From Rhodococcus sp. (in: high G+C Gram-positive bacteria) (GTDB lineage: Bacteria > Actinomycetota > Actinomycetes > Mycobacteriales > Mycobacteriaceae), in the NCBI GenBank assembly GCA_012515885.1, contig JAAYXN010000157.1:1-5075 (forward strand): a DNA stretch of 5,075 bases. The letters run 5' to 3'. Of this stretch, positions 1-4,572 are shown piece by piece (positions within the stretch are counted from its first letter, which is position 1; each line of letters opens with the position of its first letter). Both the position numbers and the translations under genes were made by a program. The notes beneath the pieces are model-generated. The model saw nothing but the letters and a program-made list of their open reading frames with translations. It was not told the DNA's origin and made no database searches.

Positions 1-1047
1 TACCAGGAAGTCATCGTCGAAAAGCCTGATCTCGTCACCGACAACGGTCTCGTCAAGCCTATCCAGGCTGAAGAGGGCATGATCCGTCTCGGTGTCTTCA
101 AGAGCGCTCGCCCGGACTGGGTTCCCGAGGATCTTGCTGAGCAGGTCAACAACACGTCCTCCGTCATTGAGGCACGCGGCGCTACCTGGTTCAACTCTCT
201 CGGCATCCCCACCTCCCGCTCACAGCGTGTCGCAGCGGGTGCCGCTGGCGGCATCCTGGTCGGCGGCGGCGCCACCGGTGCAGTTGTCGGTACGGCAACC
301 GGCGCTATCGGTGGGGCACTGGGCGCTCCCGTCGGTGCTGTCGTGGTGGGCGTGCCCGCGGCACTGGTCGGCGCGGTTGCAGGCGGCCTGATCGGTGGCA
401 CCTTCGGTGGCATCGGTGCAGGTGCCCTCGGCGCAATCATCGTTCCGGGCATCGGTGCGATTCCGGGTGGCGCATTGGGTACGGCCGCAGGTGCGGCAGC
501 TGGTGCAGCTCTCGGTGCAGTCATCGTTGGTGCGGGCGGTGCTGCGGTCGGTACCGCAGCCGGTACCGCGGTTGGTGCCGCACTCGGCGCTGCTGCGGGT
601 GCAATTCCCGGCGCAGTTGTCGGCGGCACTGTCGGTGGCGTCCTCGGTGCCACGCTCGGTGCCGGTGAAGGCATGGGTGAGGCAGAGGAAAGCGAGGGCT
701 ACAACAAGGACGCCCTCATCGCCCAGACCCGCCACACCGTGGGACAGGTTGAAGCGGGCCCCGGCGGACACGCCATCGTCGATGGCTTCCGTACCGTCAG
801 CAACGCCTACCAGGACGGACTCGACAACGCCCGTGCGGCGCTCGAAGCCACCGGCGCGGGCAGCGCTGTCGTTGCGGGCCTTGATGGAATCGACCACGCG
901 GTCAAGAACTTCATCAACCCCGGCCACGACGCCGCAGACGCCATTGGTATCGGGGTTCACTTCCCCGTCCCCGGTACCGGCCCAGGCGAGCCGCTGTTCG
1001 TTCCCGCCACTGGCGATGCACCGAACACCAGTGTCGTAGCCGCCTAA
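1..1047 (+). CDS. Gly/Ala/Val-rich glycine-zipper repeat protein, 5' partial
   Basis: The function is not recognised. The frame is open from base 1, so the real start is probably upstream; the ATG at 79 is only the first Met in the window and is used for numbering here. The visible part is 348 residues, ending in TAA followed directly by TAG. Residues about 1-50 are ordinary and mildly charged. Residues 51-198 consist almost only of Gly, Ala, Val, Thr, Ile and Leu with a few Pro, and Gly recurs every four residues: 28 of the 36 positions 54, 58 ... 194 are Gly, and the rest are Thr, Val or Ala. A charged tail follows (199-322), with EAEES at 201-205 and a Pro/Gly-rich end. GxxxG repeats normally pack helices, often in membranes. 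All Lys codons seen are AAG, all Asn AAC, all Phe TTC and all Gln CAG, which suggests high expression. I recall similar actinobacterial proteins labelled only 'insoluble domain protein', but cannot confirm it. That it is a gene is near certain; membrane or surface location is inference. Confidence 0.85.
   Translation, partial: YQEVIVEKPDLVTDNGLVKPIQAEEGMIRLGVFKSARPDWVPEDLAEQVNNTSSVIEARGATWFNSLGIPTSRSQRVAAGAAGGILVGGGATGAVVGTATGAIGGALGAPVGAVVVGVPAALVGAVAGGLIGGTFGGIGAGALGAIIVPGIGAIPGGALGTAAGAAAGAALGAVIVGAGGAAVGTAAGTAVGAALGAAAGAIPGAVVGGTVGGVLGATLGAGEGMGEAEESEGYNKDALIAQTRHTVGQVEAGPGGHAIVDGFRTVSNAYQDGLDNARAALEATGAGSAVVAGLDGIDHAVKNFINPGHDAADAIGIGVHFPVPGTGPGEPLFVPATGDAPNTSVVAA
229..672 (+). repeat. 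Coding low-complexity tract with 12-bp (four-codon) glycine period
   Basis: This stretch encodes the glycine-every-fourth-residue tract of the first gene. Glycine codons GGT or GGC recur every 12 bases, most regularly from about 538 to 660, where eleven consecutive register positions (154-194, counted from the ATG at 79) are all Gly. The codons between them vary (Ala, Val, Thr, Leu, Ile), so the DNA is not an exact tandem repeat. The periodicity seems to be kept at protein level. Confidence 0.8.
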
Positions 1048-1051
1048 TAGG

Positions 1052-1085
1052 CATAAACAGGCAACGACCCTAAACAGGCAACGAC
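1052..1085 (+). repeat. 17-bp tandem duplication after the stop codons
   Basis: Two adjacent 17-bp units (1052-1068 and 1069-1085) share 16 of 17 bases; the common core is TAAACAGGCAACGAC at 1054-1068 and 1071-1085. They lie between the double stop of the first gene and the palindromic terminator, so they would be in its 3' untranslated RNA. They may be a replication-slippage product with no function, or a paired binding site; the sequence does not decide. Confidence 0.85.
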
Positions 1086-1096
1086 ACTGCACTGTT

Positions 1097-1126
1097 GTGG
1101 ACCCCGCTGTATACAGCGGGGTCCAC
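1097..1126 (+). terminator. Perfect 30-bp palindrome, likely intrinsic terminator
   Basis: The left arm GTGGACCCCGCTGTA and right arm TACAGCGGGGTCCAC are exact reverse complements with no spacer. In RNA this gives about 13 G+C-rich base pairs closed by a UAUA loop. Only a short, weak U-rich tail (TTCTATGT) follows, which is common for actinobacterial hairpin terminators. Its position 50 bases past the stop of the glycine-repeat gene, and before a gene with its own ribosome site, fits a terminator for that gene. An operator or other dyad-binding site is the alternative. Confidence 0.8.
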
Positions 1127-1201
1127 TTCTATGTCAGCGTGCCCCACTCTCACCAGCACCAACTGCCGCACCGCTAGAGTCTTCAACAATCACCAGTCGG
1201 C

Positions 1202-1208
1202 GGGAGGA
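1202..1208 (+). promoter_or_regulatory. Shine-Dalgarno site deciding the lipoprotein start
   Basis: GGGAGGA sits seven bases before the GTG at 1216. This supports that GTG, rather than any later start, as the beginning of the lipoprotein gene; it also gives a complete signal peptide. Confidence 0.75.
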
Positions 1209-1215
1209 ACATCGA

Positions 1216-1824
1216 GTGTGGCGGGACAGGCAAGCAACCAGACGACCGCTCCTGTGCCTGCTTGCTGGCGTGACCCTCGCCATCGCCGCCTGCTCATCAC
1301 CAGAGGACGAGCAGGTAGCCACCACCACAACGTCCATCGCACCCGCAACGACGACAACAACACTGCCGCCGTCAACGACACCACCGGAGGTGAGCACCGA
1401 AGTAACCACCACGACAACACTGGTGCCCGCCACCACATTCGTCGACCTCGAATACGAACGCAACGAGTCCTATTACTTCACCTCACCTGACGGCCAATTC
1501 CAGTGCGGCATCATCAAGTTGCCGAACCGGACCGAAGCCGGATGCCAGGGCGAAACGTCCCCTATCCCGCCGCAACCTGAGGACTGTCTGATCTCGTGGG
1601 GCAGCGGGATTCGGGTAGACAACACCGGGCCCGGGGCGTTCATGTGCGCGGGAGGATTGCTCTACACCTCCGGCGACCCAGAGCCCGACCCAGTTCTGCC
1701 ACCCGGAAGTGTGCTCAGCCAACTCGGATACACCTGCGCCACAACAGAAATCAACGTCACCTGCTCGAACGACGAAACGACACACGGCTTCACCATTGCC
1801 GCCAACTCCAATAGAACCTTTTAG
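1216..1824 (+). CDS. Putative lipoprotein with Thr-rich linker and six-Cys C-terminal domain
   Basis: Predicted exported, lipid-anchored protein of 202 residues with unknown function. A basic n-region (R3, R5, R9, R10) and a hydrophobic core (11-25) lead to the lipobox I23-A24-A25-C26, so Cys26 would be lipidated after cleavage. Residues 35-74 form a Thr/Pro linker with several runs of Thr, of the kind that spans the cell wall and may be glycosylated. The C-terminal domain (about 75-202) has six cysteines (97, 110, 124, 144, 174, 183), which could form three disulfides outside the cell. Its pattern, with 'YFTSPDG' and 'FQCG' near the start and a Cys pair before 'THGFTI' near the end, resembles small secreted domains widespread in mycobacteria and Gordonia; this is from memory. 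It starts at GTG behind a strong ribosome site and after a terminator, so it probably has its own promoter. TrmH begins 20 bases downstream, so the two are probably co-transcribed. Confidence 0.85.
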   Translation: MWRDRQATRRPLLCLLAGVTLAIAACSSPEDEQVATTTTSIAPATTTTTLPPSTTPPEVSTEVTTTTTLVPATTFVDLEYERNESYYFTSPDGQFQCGIIKLPNRTEAGCQGETSPIPPQPEDCLISWGSGIRVDNTGPGAFMCAGGLLYTSGDPEPDPVLPPGSVLSQLGYTCATTEINVTCSNDETTHGFTIAANSNRTF

Positions 1825-1844
1825 AGAGCAAGACCTCAACGACC

Positions 1845-2504
1845 ATGACTGAAGAACCCGGCCCCACCGAATGGGGCGAGCACCCCCACGGCGTCGGCCC
1901 CTGGGCTGAAGAGCACGATGAGCCCGCCCCCACTGACCCCCGCTACGATTCTGAGCTTCTTGAGCACGGCGACCGCCGCAACGTCGTCGACGCCTACCGC
2001 TATTGGACGAGGGAAGCGATCGTCGAGGACATCGATTCGCGCCGCCACTCGCTGCACGTCGCGATCGAAAACTTCGGCCATGACGCCAACATCGGCACCG
2101 TCGTGCGCACCGCGAACGCGTTCGCTGCCGCCGAAGTGCACATTGTTGGCCGACGCCGCTGGAACCGGCGCGGCGCAATGGTCACCGACCGCTACCAACA
2201 CATCCGTCACCATGACGACGTCGCGGCGCTGCTGAGTTTTGCGCGCGATAACGGTCTGACGGTGGTTGCTGTCGACAACACCCCCGGTTCGGTGCCCATT
2301 GAAACCGCGGAGCTGCCGCGCAACTGTCTGCTGCTGTTTGGTCAGGAAGGCCCCGGCGTCACCGAAGATGCCCGCGCAGCAGCCACCATGACGGTCTCGA
2401 TCGCCCAGTTCGGATCCACCCGCAGTATCAACGCGGGGGTGGCGGCGGGCATCGCGATGCACGCCTGGATCCGTCAGCATGCAGATTTGTCACGATCGTG
2501 GTAA
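1845..2504 (+). CDS. SPOUT (TrmH/SpoU) family RNA 2'-O-ribose methyltransferase
   Basis: A 219-residue SAM-dependent methyltransferase that adds a methyl group to a ribose 2'-OH in tRNA or rRNA in the cytoplasm; which nucleotide cannot be told from sequence. The three SpoU motifs are visible: motif 1 at 75-92, with E75, N76, N82 and the probable catalytic R88; motif 2 at 162-173, LLLFGQEGPGVT, with E168; and motif 3 at 189-204, with S194 and N196, the knot that binds SAM. About 68 residues precede the domain, acidic and Pro-rich at first and then containing 'RRNVVDAYRYW'. From memory the whole protein is close to M. tuberculosis Rv0380c, including this segment and the HADLSR tail. The ATG at 1845 has only a weak AGAGAG upstream, so translation may depend partly on the preceding gene 20 bases away. 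The family assignment is firm; a specific gene symbol would be a guess. Confidence 0.93.
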   Translation: MTEEPGPTEWGEHPHGVGPWAEEHDEPAPTDPRYDSELLEHGDRRNVVDAYRYWTREAIVEDIDSRRHSLHVAIENFGHDANIGTVVRTANAFAAAEVHIVGRRRWNRRGAMVTDRYQHIRHHDDVAALLSFARDNGLTVVAVDNTPGSVPIETAELPRNCLLLFGQEGPGVTEDARAAATMTVSIAQFGSTRSINAGVAAGIAMHAWIRQHADLSRSW

Positions 2505-2536
2505 ACGCAACACCTGCATATTCGCAGTCAAGCGGG

Positions 2537-2542
2537 CAAAAT
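2537..2542 (+). promoter_or_regulatory. Possible -10 box for leaderless start of the GH76 gene
   Basis: CAAAAT ends seven bases before the ATG at 2549, which would put the transcript start on the A of that ATG. There is no clear ribosome site between trmH and this ATG, which agrees with leaderless translation. The hexamer departs from TANNNT at its first base and no good -35 box is seen, so the call is weak. Confidence 0.25.
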
Positions 2543-2548
2543 CAACCC

Positions 2549-3670
2549 ATGTCCTCCGTGTGGTCCGAGCGGGCCGAAGCCGCAGAGAATGCCATCATCA
2601 CTCGGCATCTGCGTCGTCTCTGGGCGCTGCCTGGAACACGGCTCGGCGTTGTGGCTTGGCCCGCGGTGCGCCGTGAACGCAACTTCCTCAACTGGCATTA
2701 CTGGTGGCAGGCGCATCTGATCGACTGTCTGGTCGATGCGTACCAGCGGGATCAGAGCCCGGAGCGTCGTCGCCGTATCGCGCAGGTGGTGCGGGGGCAT
2801 CGAGTGCGCAACATGTCCGGGTGGACCAACAGCTATTACGACGACATGGCGTGGCTGGGTTTGGCAGTAGAGCGGGCGCAAAGCATGGCGCCATTTGGTC
2901 GCCGCCACGTCGTCGATGTGCTTGCTGACCAGGTGTTTGACGTGTGGGATCCCGAGCGCGGCGGCGGCATTCCGTGGCGCAAGGGATCCGACTTTTTCAA
3001 CACCCCCGCTAATGGTCCGGCCGCGATATTGCTGGCCCGCACCGGCCGGGTGCCGCGGGCAATCGAGATGGCCGATTGGATCGACAAGACGCTGCGCGAC
3101 GATCACACCAACCTGATTCTCGACGGCATCCACATTGGCGGCGAGTTCGAGCGCGCCATCTATTCGTACTGTCAGGGCGTGGTCCTTGGTCTGGAAACCG
3201 AACTGGCGGTACGCACCGGTCAGCAGCATCACCGGATGCGTGTGCACCGCTTGATCGACGCCCTCGACCACCATCTGACCTGGTCGGGTGTGATTCGCGG
3301 TGGTGGAGGCGGCGACGGTGGCCTGTTCGACGGCATCCTCGCCCGCTACCTGGCGTTGGTAGCGACCGAGTTGCCTGGCGATGACATTGCCGACATCCGC
3401 GCCCGCGTCGGTGCCGCCGAAATGGTGTTGGCGTCCGCGGAGGAAGCGTGGGGCCACCGCCTCCAAGTCGAGGGGCTACCGCTTTTCGGCAACGACTGGT
3501 CCAAGCAGGCCCGCCTGCCCAGCTCGGGAAGCAGTATCGCCACGTTTACCGCCGGCTCGGTGCGCTCGTCAGCTGTTCCTGAGCGGGACCTGTCGGTGCA
3601 ACTGTCCGGGTGGATGTTGATGGAAGCAGCGCACGTGGTGTCTGCGGCCGGGTTCGGTAAACGCCGCTAA
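2549..3670 (+). CDS. Glycoside hydrolase family 76 (alpha-1,6-mannanase-like) protein
   Basis: A 373-residue protein with GH76 features. This (alpha/alpha)6-barrel family includes endo-alpha-1,6-mannanases using two adjacent aspartates. Residues 45-64 hold the NWHYWWQAHLIDCLVDA block; 'SYYDDMAWL' (95-103) carries the expected catalytic pair D98-D99; 'NTPANGPAAILLARTG' (151-166), 'YCQG' near 207-210 and 'FDGILARYL' (260-268) match later family blocks. In mycolata a plausible substrate is the alpha-1,6-mannan backbone of lipomannan or lipoarabinomannan, but that is inference. No signal peptide or membrane segment is seen, so as read it is cytoplasmic. The frame also opens at a GTG at 2498 that overlaps the trmH stop. 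I prefer the ATG at 2549 because the conserved 'WSERAEAAENA' N-terminus starts there and the GTG has no ribosome site. The 3' end abuts dedA. From memory the M. tuberculosis counterpart is Rv0365c. Confidence 0.88.
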   Translation: MSSVWSERAEAAENAIITRHLRRLWALPGTRLGVVAWPAVRRERNFLNWHYWWQAHLIDCLVDAYQRDQSPERRRRIAQVVRGHRVRNMSGWTNSYYDDMAWLGLAVERAQSMAPFGRRHVVDVLADQVFDVWDPERGGGIPWRKGSDFFNTPANGPAAILLARTGRVPRAIEMADWIDKTLRDDHTNLILDGIHIGGEFERAIYSYCQGVVLGLETELAVRTGQQHHRMRVHRLIDALDHHLTWSGVIRGGGGGDGGLFDGILARYLALVATELPGDDIADIRARVGAAEMVLASAEEAWGHRLQVEGLPLFGNDWSKQARLPSSGSSIATFTAGSVRSSAVPERDLSVQLSGWMLMEAAHVVSAAGFGKRR

Positions 3671-4369
3671 CTACTCGACGGGCGTCGCAGCGGTTTCTTC
3701 TGCTGCGGCGTTCTTTCGGGACGCCCGGAAACGCTTGAACATTTCCGTCATGATCGGCAGCACCGACACCAGCACGATGATGATGAAAATGATGTCGACG
3801 TTGTCGCGGATAAATCCAATATTTCCCAGGAAGTAGCCGAGCAGCGTCACTCCCGCGCCCCACAGCACCGCGCCGATCAGGTTGAAGACGACGAACACCG
3901 AATAGCGCATGCGGGACGCACCGGCAACGAGTGGCGCATAGGTGCGCACGATCGGTACGAAACGCGCCAGGATGATGGTGATCGGCCCGTACTTTTCGAA
4001 GAACTCGTGCGAGTCGTCGATGTACTTCTTCTTAAACAGGCGGGCGTCGTTGTCTTTGAACAGGCGTGCACCGCCCTTTTTGCCGATGAAGTAGCCGCAC
4101 TGGTCACCGAGGAAACCGGCGACGGGGATGAGGATCAGCAGCAGCCAGATCGGGGCGAAGGGGTTTTCCTGCGCCGACAGCAGCCCCGCAGTAAAGAGCA
4201 ATGAGTCGCCGGGGAGCAGTGGAAACAGCAACCCGGACTCAATAAACACCACCAGCAGCAGCCCGCCGAGCATCCAATTGCCGAACGAGTTGAGCAAATT
4301 TACTGGGTCAAGAAAGCCTGGCAGCAGTGCCAAAGTATCTACGGTCGCGGGGGCCGCCTGAAGGATCAT
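3671..4369 (-). CDS. DedA family integral membrane protein
   Basis: A 232-residue inner-membrane protein of the DedA superfamily, linked in other bacteria to lipid scrambling or flipping, proton-motive-force maintenance and envelope stress tolerance. Hydrophobic segments lie at about 30-65, 73-97, 128-150, 155-185 and 190-208, with a basic, then acidic, soluble C-terminus (210-232). Family motifs are clear: FIESG with E44, LPGDSLLF with D55, 'GDQCGYFIGKKGG' at 88-100, and 'RFVPIVRTYAPLVAG' at 136-150 with R136 and R142. An acidic pair and an arginine pair of this kind are needed for function in E. coli YqjA/YghB, and the six-residue arginine spacing is the same. The ATG at 4369 has no ribosome site but sits exactly where a leaderless start from the TAACCT box would fall. 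The gene is divergent from fba and converges on the GH76 gene with no base between their stop codons. The exact substrate is unknown. From memory the mycobacterial counterpart is Rv0364. Confidence 0.95.
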   Translation of the reverse strand: MILQAAPATVDTLALLPGFLDPVNLLNSFGNWMLGGLLLVVFIESGLLFPLLPGDSLLFTAGLLSAQENPFAPIWLLLILIPVAGFLGDQCGYFIGKKGGARLFKDNDARLFKKKYIDDSHEFFEKYGPITIILARFVPIVRTYAPLVAGASRMRYSVFVVFNLIGAVLWGAGVTLLGYFLGNIGFIRDNVDIIFIIIVLVSVLPIMTEMFKRFRASRKNAAAEETAATPVE

Positions 4370-4375
4370 CAGATC

Positions 4376-4381
4376 AGGTTA
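4376..4381 (-). promoter_or_regulatory. Likely -10 box of dedA, predicting a leaderless transcript
   Basis: Read on the minus strand this is TAACCT, which fits the actinobacterial TANNNT -10 pattern. Six bases (GATCTG) separate it from the dedA ATG, so the start of transcription would be the A of the start codon. No convincing -35 box is seen 16-18 bases upstream. The absence of any ribosome site before the ATG agrees with this reading. Confidence 0.5.
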
Positions 4382-4390
4382 CCGACAAAA

Positions 4391-4406
4391 TTCGCGGATA
4401 GGCGAA
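4391..4406. repeat. Short inverted repeat upstream of dedA
   Basis: TTCGC (4391-4395) and GCGAA (4402-4406) are reverse complements with a six-base spacer. The site lies 22 to 37 bases upstream of the inferred dedA transcript start, where a -35 box or a regulator would bind. With only five bases per arm it may be chance. Confidence 0.3.
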
Positions 4407-4481
4407 GAAAAATGCAGGTCAAAGCGGTAAAAAGGAGCAATAGGGATGTTTCGGGTTAGTGATTCGGCAGGGGAGGGAAGA

Positions 4482-4518
4482 CTGTGTGCGTCAGTATTGA
4501 CATACTGCATGGACACAG
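4482..4518. promoter_or_regulatory. Nested inverted repeat upstream of fba: operator or RNA hairpin
   Basis: Two dyads share nearly one centre. The outer arms are CTGTGT (4482-4487) and ACACAG (4513-4518). The inner arms are CAGTAT (4492-4497) and ATACTG (4502-4507) around TGAC. The intervening gaps are four and five bases. The centre contains a perfect TTGACA (4497-4502) and a possible extended -10 element, TGA-CATACT (4498-4506). As DNA it could be a repressor site over the fba promoter; as RNA it would be a 12-bp stem with an internal loop. The end of the dyad is 54 bases before the fba start codon. Confidence 0.5.
4498..4506 (+). promoter_or_regulatory. Possible extended -10 promoter element for fba
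   Basis: TGA followed by CATACT matches an extended -10 (TGN plus a TATAAT-like hexamer with mismatches at the first and fifth bases). It would start RNA near 4513, giving a leader of about 60 bases before the GTG at 4573. The nearby perfect TTGACA (4497-4502) has no TANNNT box 16-18 bases downstream, so it is less likely to serve as a -35 box. The element lies wholly inside the nested inverted repeat. Confidence 0.35.
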
Positions 4519-4559
4519 AGCCGCGTCTGGAGATCACAGCCGCGTTCAATCGATTATTT

Positions 4560-4565
4560 GGAGGA
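4560..4565 (+). promoter_or_regulatory. Strong Shine-Dalgarno site deciding the fba start
   Basis: GGAGGA lies seven bases before the GTG at 4573 and identifies that GTG as the start codon. The protein then begins with PIATPEVYA after the initiator Met, as in M. tuberculosis aldolase as I remember it. Confidence 0.85.
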
Positions 4566-4572
4566 CTCAGCC

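Noticed and set aside
220..1092. Long minus-strand open frame opposite the glycine-repeat gene
   Set aside because: Its protein is full of Cys, Thr, Arg and Asp in proportions set by reading Gly/Ala codons backwards. The plus-strand frame has typical codon bias and a sensible repeat, and a terminator lies after it on that strand.
1175..1180. TAGAGT as a -10 box for the lipoprotein gene
   Set aside because: It fits TANNNT, but there is no supporting -35 box and matches this loose occur often; it is possible but not supported enough to list.
1316..1430. Thr-codon (ACN) runs as a nucleotide microsatellite
   Set aside because: The codons vary (ACA, ACC, ACG, ACT), so this is protein-level low complexity of a lipoprotein stalk rather than a DNA repeat.
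1095..1490. Plus-strand open frame starting inside the terminator palindrome
   Set aside because: It has no ribosome site, begins within the hairpin and overlaps the signal peptide and linker of the lipoprotein in another frame.
1483..2178. Minus-strand open frame across the lipoprotein and trmH genes
   Set aside because: It is Arg-rich with no domain, and it spans two well-supported plus-strand genes and their junction.
2528..3466. Long minus-strand open frame opposite the GH76 gene
   Set aside because: The plus strand carries clear GH76 motifs. The antisense product shows no recognisable domain and is expected by chance at this G+C content.
3686..3707. Hairpin CGCAGC / GCTGCG as a terminator for the GH76 gene
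   Set aside because: The stem is only six base pairs with a ten-base loop and the following T-rich run is interrupted. It also lies inside the dedA coding sequence, so it is too weak to call.
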